Assembly (NCBI RefSeq): GCF_022549215.1
Contig: NZ_JAKZFC010000006.1
Span: forward strand, 62,001-126,000
Length of the DNA: 64,000 nucleotides
Source of the DNA: Solibacillus palustris
GTDB taxonomy: Bacteria > Bacillota > Bacilli > Bacillales_A > Planococcaceae
Direction: 5' to 3'
Below are positions 36,632 to 44,657 of this stretch, one piece after another; position 1 is the first letter of the stretch; each line of letters starts with the position of its first letter. The notes beneath the pieces are model-generated. The model saw nothing but the letters and a program-made list of their open reading frames with translations. It ran no database searches and had not been told where the DNA came from. Position numbers and translations under genes: made by a program.

Positions 36632-37258
36632 TTAGAATGCACTTGCTACTTTAACAGCCTTTTCAAGTCCTGCGGCAATAATTTCTTCTGTTTTATCTGG
36701 GAATTGATTGTGACCTTCAATGACTACTTTCTCTATATCTTTTACACCGAAGAAACCCATCATACTTGTTACATATTTAACAGCCATCTCTAGTTCAGCT
36801 TTTGGTCCTTCAGAATATACACCGCCGCTAGCATTTAATATTACAATTTTCTTATTTTCAATAAGACCTACCGGGCCTTCTGGTGTATATTTAAATGTTT
36901 TGCCTGCGCGGTTTAAATAATCGATATATGTGTGTAGTACAGCAGGAATTGTTAAGTTCCATAATGGGAAACCAAACACGACTTTATCAGCTGTAAGGAA
37001 TTGGTCTAAATATTTATCAGCAACTGCTACTGTTTTTGCTTCTTCTGCTGTTAGATCAAGTCCTCTACTAGCCTTAAATGTACCGGTAATCATATCTACT
37101 CCTACATATGGCAATTCTTCATTGTATAGATCAAGTTCTACCACTGTATCATTTGGATGAGATTCTTTATAGCTTGCTAAAAAAGCCTCATATAATTTCA
37201 CACTCACCGATTGGTCTGCGGGGCGATTGTTTGCTTTTACAAATAAAACTGTTGTCAT
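36632..37258 (-). CDS. azoR: FMN-dependent NADH-azoreductase
   Basis: The 208-residue flavodoxin-fold protein begins MTTVLFVKANNRPADQSVSV and has the AzoR segments FGFPLWNLTIPAVLHTYIDY and ILNASGGVYSEGP. It reduces quinones and azo or nitro compounds with NADH and bound FMN, usually as protection from electrophiles. It precedes a minus-strand gene of unknown function and a divergent MarR regulator. MarR proteins often control azoR-type genes, so shared control is plausible though not shown. CAGGAGAAA precedes the start. Confidence 0.9.
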   Translation of the reverse strand: MTTVLFVKANNRPADQSVSVKLYEAFLASYKESHPNDTVVELDLYNEELPYVGVDMITGTFKASRGLDLTAEEAKTVAVADKYLDQFLTADKVVFGFPLWNLTIPAVLHTYIDYLNRAGKTFKYTPEGPVGLIENKKIVILNASGGVYSEGPKAELEMAVKYVTSMMGFFGVKDIEKVVIEGHNQFPDKTEEIIAAGLEKAVKVASAF

Positions 37259-37315
37259 TTTCTTTTTCTCCTGTTGTTTATTCTTATGTTGTGATATTTT
37301 GATTTCTTATTGTCT

Positions 37316-37900
37316 TTACACTAGCTCTTTAAAACTATATTCCATATCTCCACTTAGAGCTACAGCTGTATCACCAGTTTCTCTGAAATCATGTGTATGA
37401 ATCATTTCAAACGGTCCAAAGTCGACTTGCTTATAAAATTCATAACAAGGGAATCCATCATGTTCACCGTGAATATCGACAGTACCATCATTCTTAACAT
37501 GGACAATTAATAGATAATCGACAGGAGGTGCATATTCATTTAATGGGTTGCTAGCACTAGCGCTCATATGAAATTTGACGTCATCCTCTCCCCATACAAC
37601 ATCAGTGCATAAAATACGTTTTGTACTAGCTTTTCCTGTTCTTTTATGAACGGAACCATCAGAAGTTGTGATTTTTTCTGTTGTAATGCCAGTATTTGCA
37701 TATGTGAATATTTCCTTTTTATTAAAATCAACAACTACTTCTTGTTCAATTCTAGAACGCATAGCATTGACAGCATATGGTGTAAATTCACGTGAGTCAC
37801 CTTCGAATTGAATTACGTCCTCTGTTTGAGCATCTTTCTTAGGTTCAGTCCAAGACATTGGAATAAATACACTTGCTCTAACTTTAACGATATTAGTCAT
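37316..37900 (-). CDS. DUF3238-like protein
   Basis: ATG 37900 follows GGAGGT. The 194-residue product begins MTNIVKVRASVFIPMSWTEP and has the pattern DGFPCYEFYKQVDFGPF near the C-terminus, which I recall from DUF3238 proteins. Function unknown; no signal peptide. It is divergent from marR across a region with two matching palindromes, so it is the probable target of that regulator. azoR downstream (57 bases away) may be co-transcribed. Confidence 0.7.
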   Translation of the reverse strand: MTNIVKVRASVFIPMSWTEPKKDAQTEDVIQFEGDSREFTPYAVNAMRSRIEQEVVVDFNKKEIFTYANTGITTEKITTSDGSVHKRTGKASTKRILCTDVVWGEDDVKFHMSASASNPLNEYAPPVDYLLIVHVKNDGTVDIHGEHDGFPCYEFYKQVDFGPFEMIHTHDFRETGDTAVALSGDMEYSFKELV

Positions 37901-37962
37901 TAGAACCTCCAAAAAATATTAAATTTGTTTCAGTGAATGCTACTACTTTTATTTTCGGATTA

Positions 37963-38030
37963 TAGTCAATTTGATTGACTACTTTACGTATAGTACAATG
38001 AATTTATTATATAGTCAACTAAATTGACTA
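37963..38030. promoter_or_regulatory. Two TAGTCAA-N5-TTGACTA operators for the MarR regulator
   Basis: TAGTCAA-N5-TTGACTA occurs at 37963-37981 and again at 38012-38030 (extended to TATAGTCAA...TTGACTATA). The centres are 49 bases apart. Both sites lie in the gap between the divergent DUF3238-like gene and marR and have the length and symmetry of MarR operators. Confidence 0.8.
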
Positions 38031-38048
38031 TATGCAACGGAGGTATAC

Positions 38049-38522
38049 ATGAATATTAAAGAAGTTAATGAGTTGGATCTTATATCACTTTTGTCTTTAT
38101 CTTTAAGTACATCAATTAATGAACTACATGACAGATTGAGAGAATTGGGATTTGACGATATTAGACCTGTACATGGTTATATGTTTAAATGCATCACGCC
38201 CAATGGAGCAACAGGGATAGAAATAGCCGAATATTTAGGAATTACAAAGCAAGCTGTGAGTAATATGGTTGATTATCTTGAGAAAAGTGGTTATGTAATA
38301 CGCAAACCGCATCCCATTGATAAGAGAGGGAAAATCATTGTTTTGACTGAACGTGGATGGTTAGTAGTAAAAGCAAAAGAAAAGATATTAAATGAGATTG
38401 AGACACGTTGGATGGAATACATCGGCACTGAACGGATTCAAATGTTAAAAGAAGATTTATTGGAATTTATTTATAAAGAAAATGAATGTAAATCATCATT
38501 GAGAATTAGACCCATCTGGTAA
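38049..38522 (+). CDS. MarR-family transcriptional regulator
   Basis: The 157-residue winged-helix protein has the recognition segment GATGIEIAEYLGITKQAVSN followed by MVDYLEKSGYVIRKPHPIDK and the wing RGKIIVLTERGW. It probably binds the two palindromes just upstream, repressing itself and the divergent DUF3238-azoR unit. The inducer is unknown. ACGGAGG precedes the ATG. Confidence 0.88.
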   Translation: MNIKEVNELDLISLLSLSLSTSINELHDRLRELGFDDIRPVHGYMFKCITPNGATGIEIAEYLGITKQAVSNMVDYLEKSGYVIRKPHPIDKRGKIIVLTERGWLVVKAKEKILNEIETRWMEYIGTERIQMLKEDLLEFIYKENECKSSLRIRPIW

Positions 38523-38622
38523 AATGAATTTTATAAGATAGATTTTTAAGCGAGTTTATATTCGTACTAACCAGTGCAGCATTCTTGAAATTATTTAAAT
38601 TAGCGACAGTGTTTGTTAAGAA

Positions 38623-38661
38623 TTGTACTTAAAGTAACGGGAGAGTTATTTTAAGTACAAC
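38623..38661 (+). repeat. Array palindrome A18 (compensated arms)
   Basis: TTGTACTTAAAGTAAC pairs with GTTATTTTAAGTACAA around GGGAGA. The arm sequence differs from A11 but base pairing is kept, which suggests selection for structure. Confidence 0.7.
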
Positions 38662-38844
38662 TTTATCCTAATTTCAACTATCGTTGGGTCATGAAAAGTT
38701 TGGCATGATCAGGAAATAATTAGAGCAACTATTTGCTAGGAAAAGCCATGCAATTCAATTATAAAAAGCACATATGCGCGTTAACTTCATGGGAATAAAA
38801 GTTAATAAATAATAACTACTGCTAATAATTGGAGGTGCAAAACA

Positions 38845-39290
38845 TTGCTAATTACAAGTCAGACGGAGATTCAAGCCCCTATTGAGGTAGTATTCTCTTA
38901 CTTAGAAGATAATGATAAACAAAAACAATGGATGACAGGATTAGAAGGAACTGAGTATTTAACGAAGTTTGATAGTAGTAATCCAGTTGGTGTTATGTTT
39001 AAACAGATACTAAGGGAAGGGAATCGTATTCAAGAGTATGAAGGACAAGTTACTGAGTACAATAAAAATAATAAATTAAGTATTCAAATGAATCATCCTT
39101 CTTTTTAATCAATGTTTCATATAACCTTCAAGATGTTAGTCCTAATTCCACTATTCTTTCAATTACAGAAGAAGTGACAGCTAAAACTGTTTCAGGAAAT
39201 ATATTAAGTATCCTTTTTCGTGTATTTATGAAAAAAGGTTTAGAAAAACAAATGAAGGCACTGAAACAATGCGCTGAAAAACCAGTGTAA
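38845..39290 (+). pseudogene. SRPBCC-domain protein gene with a frameshift
   Basis: TTG 38845 follows GGAGGTG. The first 87 codons read MLITSQTEIQAPIEVVFSYL, a START/polyketide-cyclase-like beginning. The frame stops at 39108, but the remainder reads on in another frame (INVSYNLQDVSPNSTILSIT) to TAA at 39290. One added T in the T5 run near 39100 would restore a protein of about 148 residues. It is either a real frameshift or a homopolymer error. Confidence 0.72.
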
Positions 39291-39303
39291 TGTTTTTAGC
39301 ATG

Positions 39304-39335
39304 TTCACTTAAAGCAAAGAGAGCTTTAGGTGAAG
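39304..39335 (+). repeat. Array palindrome A19
   Basis: TTCACTTAAAGC pairs with GCTTTAGGTGAA around a short loop, in the same position relative to its gene as the other repeats. Confidence 0.6.
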
Positions 39336-39380
39336 TTTTAAAAAAGAGAAAAACCGTTTCCATTAAACCTATTAGCACCC

Positions 39381-39426
39381 ATCTGTTGCCGCATCTACGC
39401 CACACACTTTGAAGCGGTGGCATGGT
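39381..39426 (+). pseudogene. Degenerate rlmCD 3'-end remnant (B)
   Basis: ATCTGTTGCCGCATCTACGC followed by CACACACTTTGAAGCGGTGG closely matches remnant A at 17.1 kb, with the same four-base insertion, and less closely the true end of rlmCD. No upstream coding part remains. Confidence 0.6.
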
Positions 39427-39490
39427 ACGGTACCTTTTTTAGGTTCTTAACATAAAAATAAGTATAATAAGGTGATGGAAGGATGACGTT

Positions 39491-40561
39491 TTGAGTGGTA
39501 TAATTACCCATTTCTTTGGGCAGGCAATGACTGGGCAGGGTATAAAAAATGTATATAGGGAAGTTATGAATGAAGCGAAAACAGTGTATCTTCTTAAAGG
39601 TGCACATGGGTTTAAAATTTCTGAGCTACTCCAAAAACTAGGCACCTACTATCATGATCAAGGTGCAGAAATCGAATATTTTCATGACCCTTTGTTTGAA
39701 CAGTCTATTGAAGCGACATTTGTAAAAGCACCTTTTGAAATTTTATTTCTTGCTGCAACAAATCCAGCGATTGAACCATTAATTATTGATGATCGGGATC
39801 ATGTCGTTTCTCTATATGATTGTTTGGATGAACAAAAGGTTTCTTCAAACTTATCGATGCATTCCATAACCGAATTAAAGCAAGTATATTATGATAAATG
39901 TTTTGACGCACTTTCGAAAGCCATTCACATTCATGATGATTGGGAAGTAGAGACAAGGAAAAATATGAATTGGAATGGATTAAATCAACAGTATGCTGAT
40001 TTAAAAAAGCAGCTTTTTGGAGAAAACCAATTAGAGAAGTCCGCAAAGTTAACACATCGCCTGCTTGGAACATTAACACCAGCAGGGGCTCGTGATACAG
40101 TTCAAAGCATCACACAAAATCTTGAAAAACGATTGTTCATCAAGGGCTATCCAGGTACAGGAAAGTCTTCTATGATGAAAAAATTGGCGAACGACGCTTT
40201 GCAGCGAGGATACGATGTACAGCTTGTATGGTGTGGATTAGACTCCAATTCAATTGATATGGTGATTTTGCCTGAATTAAAGTTCTGTATATTTGATAGC
40301 ACAGAGCCACATGTTTATTTTCCGGAAAAAAGCCGTTCTGGCGATGAGATTTTTGATATCGCCAAGCATTGCCACCCAACAGAAGCAGAAGAAAATAATA
40401 TTAAAGAAATTGTTGCTAAATATAAAGCTTCAATAGCTGAGGCAACACGTTTCGCAAAGTTATTTGCCGAGGAAGAAAGAAAAGTTCGGGAAGCGATTGA
40501 TGCTTCACTAGATATAGAGGAATTTAATAAACAAACAGCGAAATTATTTCAAACTTTGTAA
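39491..40561 (+). CDS. P-loop ATPase-like protein of the PRK06851 type
   Basis: The 356-residue protein starts at TTG 39491, with GGAAGGA seven bases before it. It appears to be an internal duplication: the N-half keeps a degenerate P-loop (LLKGAHGFKISELL), while the C-half has a true Walker A (FIKGYPGTGKSSMM, residues 217-230). DSTEPHVYFPEKSRSGDEIF may contribute the second half of the active site. Function unknown; relatives occur in spore-forming Firmicutes. It marks the right edge of the repeat-rich region. Confidence 0.78.
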   Translation: MSGIITHFFGQAMTGQGIKNVYREVMNEAKTVYLLKGAHGFKISELLQKLGTYYHDQGAEIEYFHDPLFEQSIEATFVKAPFEILFLAATNPAIEPLIIDDRDHVVSLYDCLDEQKVSSNLSMHSITELKQVYYDKCFDALSKAIHIHDDWEVETRKNMNWNGLNQQYADLKKQLFGENQLEKSAKLTHRLLGTLTPAGARDTVQSITQNLEKRLFIKGYPGTGKSSMMKKLANDALQRGYDVQLVWCGLDSNSIDMVILPELKFCIFDSTEPHVYFPEKSRSGDEIFDIAKHCHPTEAEENNIKEIVAKYKASIAEATRFAKLFAEEERKVREAIDASLDIEEFNKQTAKLFQTL

Positions 40562-40640
40562 GGTTTAAAAAAATTAAACAATCTTAGTTAAAAAACGGGC
40601 GTTGTGAAAGTAATTAATTTGTCACGAAAATAATAAAATA

Positions 40641-40687
40641 AAAGGAAACACCTTCAGCGGGATACTCTGTCGAAGGTGTTTCCTTTT
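40641..40687 (+). terminator. Terminator after the PRK06851-type gene
   Basis: AAAGGAAACACCTTC pairs with GAAGGTGTTTCCTTT (15 bp) and T's follow. Confidence 0.88.
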
Positions 40688-40725
40688 ATTAATCGAAAAC
40701 ATTTTACAAGGATGTGACTTTGATT

Positions 40726-40839
40726 TTACCTGCCTCCATCATTCTCCCAACGATCAATGTCCAAGTCATTGGTTGTTTCTTCAGCATTCGTTAGGCGACA
40801 AGTTCTTGCCACAATAAGCTGCCAAATTTTAATATTCAT
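40726..40839 (-). CDS. Possible 37-residue small protein
   Basis: ATG 40839 reads MNIKIWQLIVARTCRLTNAE and ends DLDIDRWENDGGR. AAAGGATG lies very close upstream, giving poor spacing. Composition looks protein-like. Family unknown. Confidence 0.35.
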   Translation of the reverse strand: MNIKIWQLIVARTCRLTNAEETTNDLDIDRWENDGGR

Positions 40840-40975
40840 CATCCTTTTTTTAATCATTCATATCTATTTTATGCAATGTATATAAATTAATTGAATGGAT
40901 GGGATATACGTTATTAACTCCCTAACATAAGGGGATTATAAAAATACGATTATATCTAAAGGAGCGTAACCCTCT

Positions 40976-41107
40976 ATGAGAAGAGAACATAAAGGTTTTA
41001 CAACTGAAATTAAACGACAACTAGTCAAGCGAGATGAGCACGGAAAGTCACGCGCTTTTGATATGAAGAAAGCGCAGCGACAGTCACAATGCGCAAAGTC
41101 GCAATAA
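40976..41107 (+). CDS. Possible 43-residue basic protein
   Basis: ATG 40976 follows AAAGGAG by 11 bases. The product reads MRREHKGFTTEIKRQLVKRD and ends AQRQSQCAKSQ. Its 3' part overlaps, in another frame, a transposase remnant, so it may be an accidental frame. Confidence 0.35.
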   Translation: MRREHKGFTTEIKRQLVKRDEHGKSRAFDMKKAQRQSQCAKSQ

Positions 41108-41186
41108 TTATGGCACACGAAAAATCAAAAAAGAGCTGGCGAAACAAGAACAAACTGTATCAAGGCGCAGCATGGGACGAATCTGA
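41070..41186 (+). pseudogene. IS3-family transposase (OrfB) remnant
   Basis: About 38 codons read SDSHNAQSRNNYGTRKIKKE followed by LAKQEQTVSRRSMGRI. YGTRKIKKEL...SRRxxGRI is a typical IS3/IS150 OrfB segment. Nothing else of the element is left and no inverted repeats were found, so it is a short relic. Confidence 0.6.
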
Positions 41187-41376
41187 TTTGTGGATTTGGG
41201 CAGGCCAGCTTTCGGAAGGAACTGTCCGTGTAGCACAAGAAGAGGTGTTCGAATAGTTGCATGAAAGGGAAATTTACACCCGACGCAACAGCTCGAAAAA
41301 TGGATGTTTAGGAAGGGGCTGGCCTTTTCCTAAACATCCAAGTGAGGATTTATCATAGTTTTTACTCAAATATTTA

Positions 41377-42579
41377 TCATTCGTAGGTGAGTTCATCCTC
41401 AGCAACATCATCAAAGACATGGGAAAGTACAATGGCAATGGCTCCTTTTAATGTAGCATCATGGCCCCATCTAGAAATTTCAACATGACTATTTTTGGCT
41501 TTCCCAGTTAGCCCTTTTTCTTGAATGATTTGCTTTACGATCGGTAGTAAGTATTGTGAGGCATCCATCACTCTTCCGCCTAATACAATGCGTTCGGGAT
41601 TGAACAAATGAATGAGATTAATGAGCCCAATACCAATCGCATGTCCAATTTCATGAAAGATTTTAATGGCCTCCTCATTTCCAGAGCAGGCGAGCTGAAA
41701 TACCGTGTCTCCTGTAATTTGGTCATTGAACCGTTCAAAATGAATGGAGGGGATTCGTGCCTTTGCTTTAGAAACAATTATTTTTCCGGAAGTTAACGTT
41801 TGTAAACAACCACGATTCCCACAGTCACATATATCGCCATTCATATCAATCGTCATATGACCAATTTCCCCGGCTAAGTAATCTTTGCCATAAAAAAGCT
41901 TCCCATCAACAATGATCCCAGCGCCGACACCACGTCCGATATTAAGGGTAACTAATGATAGAGGAGCGTTAGTTTTGTCAAACCATACCTCGCCCATTGC
42001 CATAGCTCTTGCATCATTTTCTACATAGATCGGTATTTGAAAATGCTCAGATAGCCTTTCTTTAATCGAGATGTTTGTTAATCCTAAATTGGGGGCAAAT
42101 ATGGCCTCCCCTTCGAGAGGATTTACCACACCATGCATAGCGATTCCGATACCTAAAATGTCCTGATTAGTTTTTAGAAATGATGAGATAGTATTGATGC
42201 TTGTCGTAAGAGCTTCAATAAACAATTCGTTAGTATTGACACCTTTTAGAGAGCAGTGGGAACGATACAAAATTTCCCCATTTAAGTTCGACAAACTAGC
42301 TTGAATATTTTGCGAACCGGCATCTACGCCTACTACAAAATACTTATTATCCGTTAGCATGAGCATTTTCGGTTTACGTCCACCACTAGAAGTACCATAA
42401 TCTGTCTCTTCTACAATGCCTAATGCTATTAATTCTTTTACATTGCTACTTACTGTTGGAGGAGTGATTTTGGTTTCTTTGGCAATTTGAGCTCTAGATA
42501 TAGGTGCGTTTGTTCTGATTTTATTAATAATAATGGATCGATTCACTGATTTCATCCATTCAAATGTACCTAGTCTCAA
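41377..42579 (-). CDS. ROK-family transcriptional repressor
   Basis: The 400-residue protein has an N-terminal winged HTH (NAPISRAQIAKETKITPPTV), a sugar-kinase-like ROK fold with VGVDAGSQNIQASLSNLNGE, the ENDARAMAMGEVWF segment, and the zinc motif CDCGNRGC. It is of the XylR/NagC type: a sugar or sugar phosphate would release DNA. It lies downstream of the beta-galactosidase gene (24 bases) and faces away from the galactonate genes, so it probably controls both units. The effector is inferred to be galactose-related. Confidence 0.88.
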   Translation of the reverse strand: MRLGTFEWMKSVNRSIIINKIRTNAPISRAQIAKETKITPPTVSSNVKELIALGIVEETDYGTSSGGRKPKMLMLTDNKYFVVGVDAGSQNIQASLSNLNGEILYRSHCSLKGVNTNELFIEALTTSINTISSFLKTNQDILGIGIAMHGVVNPLEGEAIFAPNLGLTNISIKERLSEHFQIPIYVENDARAMAMGEVWFDKTNAPLSLVTLNIGRGVGAGIIVDGKLFYGKDYLAGEIGHMTIDMNGDICDCGNRGCLQTLTSGKIIVSKAKARIPSIHFERFNDQITGDTVFQLACSGNEEAIKIFHEIGHAIGIGLINLIHLFNPERIVLGGRVMDASQYLLPIVKQIIQEKGLTGKAKNSHVEISRWGHDATLKGAIAIVLSHVFDDVAEDELTYE

Positions 42580-42603
42580 AATATTTCCCCCTCCTACTAT
42601 TTA

Positions 42604-44361
42604 TTATCCAAGGCGATGAACATCTGTAAATTGCACAGTTTGTAATTTTTCAGCGTCTAGCTCAAATACAATCACTTCATTTATTCCTTTACGCAAAATG
42701 CTACTTGGTACATAATACGTTTCTTGCGGACCAACAGACCAATAGCGACCTATATTAAACCCGTTGATAAAGATAACGCCTTTTTTACCTGAAGGCACCT
42801 CAATAAAAGTATCGGCTGCTTCACTAAGTGTCAAAGTACCTTTATAAAAAGTAGGTTCATTTTTGCGAACCGGCTGTAGCGGATTGAATGAAAGCTGCTC
42901 TATATTTGTTAGTGGTAACGTATATATTTCCCAATCGAAAATAAACTGACCTTTAAAGCGAACCCCTTTAACAATGCCTTTTGGATCAAACATTTTTTCG
43001 CCGTAATTTACCCGTCCTAAATTTTCTACTAATATATCTAATTGTACATCATTCTCTCCTACATGAATATCGATTTCTTGCTGATCCCAACGAGCAATGA
43101 TGCCTTTGAATTCTTGGTTAATAAAAATATGTGCACGGTCTGCCACATTGTCTATACGAATCGATCCAGCACCCATATTTTTTGGCAAAATCGTTCGATA
43201 TAAAATAAAGCCGTAATCCTGATTTGCCTTTTCCATTGTTAATGGCTGTGGGCTTAGGATTGGGGAACTAAGTTGATTTAAGGCATCAAATAGTTGCGTG
43301 CTTTGAGAAAGTTGTACCGTACCATAAGCCATTTTTTTCGAGTTTTCAGGTACTGGCCCAGCATCTATACCTGTATATTCTTCAATGACATTTTTTAATT
43401 TCAAATATTTTTCGGTTATATCTCCTGCTTCAGTAAGTGGGGCATCATAGTCATAGCTTGTAATTGTTGGATTGTATTTTTCGCCGCAATTTGCGCCATT
43501 GTAAAATCCAAAATTAGTCCCACCATGGAACATATAAAAGTTCACAGAAGCGCCGTTATATAACATTTCTTTAAAGATATCTACGGCTTCATCTACATTG
43601 CGTGTATGGTGGCCACTATTCCAATGATCAAACCAACCATTCCAATATTCCATGACGATATGTGGTACCGCACCAGCATGTTTTTCTAATATCTCAAAAG
43701 ATTCTGTTGGGCGTGACCCGAAGTTGACAGTTGGTAAAACATCTTGAACCGTACCGCCAGTAAGCATCCAATCTGTAGGTCCATCACTTGTAAACAGTAG
43801 TACATCTACGTTTCTTTGTTGAAGTGCATCTTTTAAGTAATTTAAATATCGTTTATCGTTGCCGAAACTACCGTATTCATTTTCGATTTGTACAGCAATA
43901 ATTGGCCCTCCATTAGTAGATAGGAAAGGAACTAATTTAGGGATTAATACATCATAATAGGCATCTATTTTTTCTACAAACTTCTTATCATACGTTCGAA
44001 TATTAATGTTGTGATCTTTTAATAACCAATAAGGTAAGCCGCCAAATTCCCATTCTGCACAAATATAAGGGCTAGGTCGAGCAATGACATAAAGACCTAA
44101 TGAATGAGCAATTTCAAAAAACTTTTCTACATTTGCTAAACCCTCAAAATTATAGACACCTTCTTCAGGTTCATGCAAATTCCATGGTAAATAGGTTTCT
44201 ACAGTATTAAATCCACAAGCCTTTAATTTTGTTAAGTAATCAACCCAATCCTCAGGTATTGATCGGAAGTAATGAATCGCACCAGAGATCAATTGTATTG
44301 GCTGTTCATTTAATAATAGTTGTTTTCCTTTGTAAGATAATAATTTTTTTGAATTCATCAT
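42604..44361 (-). CDS. GH35 beta-galactosidase
   Basis: This 585-residue glycoside hydrolase 35 enzyme has an N-terminal TIM barrel with acid/base Glu162 in QIENEYGSFG, nucleophile Glu238 in VMEYWNGWFDHW, and the early motif GAIHYFRSIPEDWVDYLTKL. C-terminal beta-sandwich domains include KGVIFINGFNIGRYW. No signal peptide is seen, so it acts inside the cell on imported beta-galactosides, releasing galactose. It is transcribed with the ROK gene and is divergent from the galactose-oxidation genes. Confidence 0.92.
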   Translation of the reverse strand: MMNSKKLLSYKGKQLLLNEQPIQLISGAIHYFRSIPEDWVDYLTKLKACGFNTVETYLPWNLHEPEEGVYNFEGLANVEKFFEIAHSLGLYVIARPSPYICAEWEFGGLPYWLLKDHNINIRTYDKKFVEKIDAYYDVLIPKLVPFLSTNGGPIIAVQIENEYGSFGNDKRYLNYLKDALQQRNVDVLLFTSDGPTDWMLTGGTVQDVLPTVNFGSRPTESFEILEKHAGAVPHIVMEYWNGWFDHWNSGHHTRNVDEAVDIFKEMLYNGASVNFYMFHGGTNFGFYNGANCGEKYNPTITSYDYDAPLTEAGDITEKYLKLKNVIEEYTGIDAGPVPENSKKMAYGTVQLSQSTQLFDALNQLSSPILSPQPLTMEKANQDYGFILYRTILPKNMGAGSIRIDNVADRAHIFINQEFKGIIARWDQQEIDIHVGENDVQLDILVENLGRVNYGEKMFDPKGIVKGVRFKGQFIFDWEIYTLPLTNIEQLSFNPLQPVRKNEPTFYKGTLTLSEAADTFIEVPSGKKGVIFINGFNIGRYWSVGPQETYYVPSSILRKGINEVIVFELDAEKLQTVQFTDVHRLG

Positions 44362-44387
44362 TTTCGCTCCTTAATCTTTAATAGCTA

Positions 44388-44426
44388 CCGTTGCAATATT
44401 AGAAATAAACTGTCTGCTTGCAACGG
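44388..44426. promoter_or_regulatory. Inverted repeat CCGTTGCAA-N21-TTGCAACGG
   Basis: A perfect 9-bp inverted repeat lies just upstream of the beta-galactosidase start in the divergent intergenic region. Arms are at 44388-44396 and 44418-44426. It is a candidate operator for the ROK repressor. The rest of the 296-bp gap is very AT-rich. Confidence 0.55.
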
Positions 44427-44657
44427 AAAATATAATCATTTCTACCATTGAATAAGTTATAAATTGATATTCGTAAATAAATTTAATTAATTAACTTTAT
44501 TTAAATAGAATGTAGCAAATTAAAAAATAGTAGTCAATGATTATACGGAATTTTTAGAATATTTTTAATCGGTGTAATATTATGTTTGAATGTTTAATAC
44601 GGTTATAGTATATTCTTTATAAAATTAATTTATTAAGTTAGTAGTGAGGTGTTTTTT

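Noticed and set aside
16941-39335. Array repeats as classical integron attC sites
   Set aside because: They lack the RYYYAAC and GTTRRRY core-site pair and the usual 57-141-bp bulged hairpin, and no IntI gene is in the window.
16941-39335. Array repeats as ordinary rho-independent terminators
   Set aside because: Most copies have no following T-run. Where termination is likely, a separate hairpin with T's lies next to the repeat.
41109-41256. Open frame MAHEKSKKSWRNKNKLYQ... overlapping the IS3 relic
   Set aside because: No ribosome site, and the alternative frame gives a clear IS3 OrfB segment. The frame is probably a by-product of the relic.
44388-44426. Catabolite-repression (cre) site in the galactose locus
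   Set aside because: TTGCAACGG lacks the required CG spacing of the cre consensus. The perfect inverted repeat fits a dedicated repressor better.
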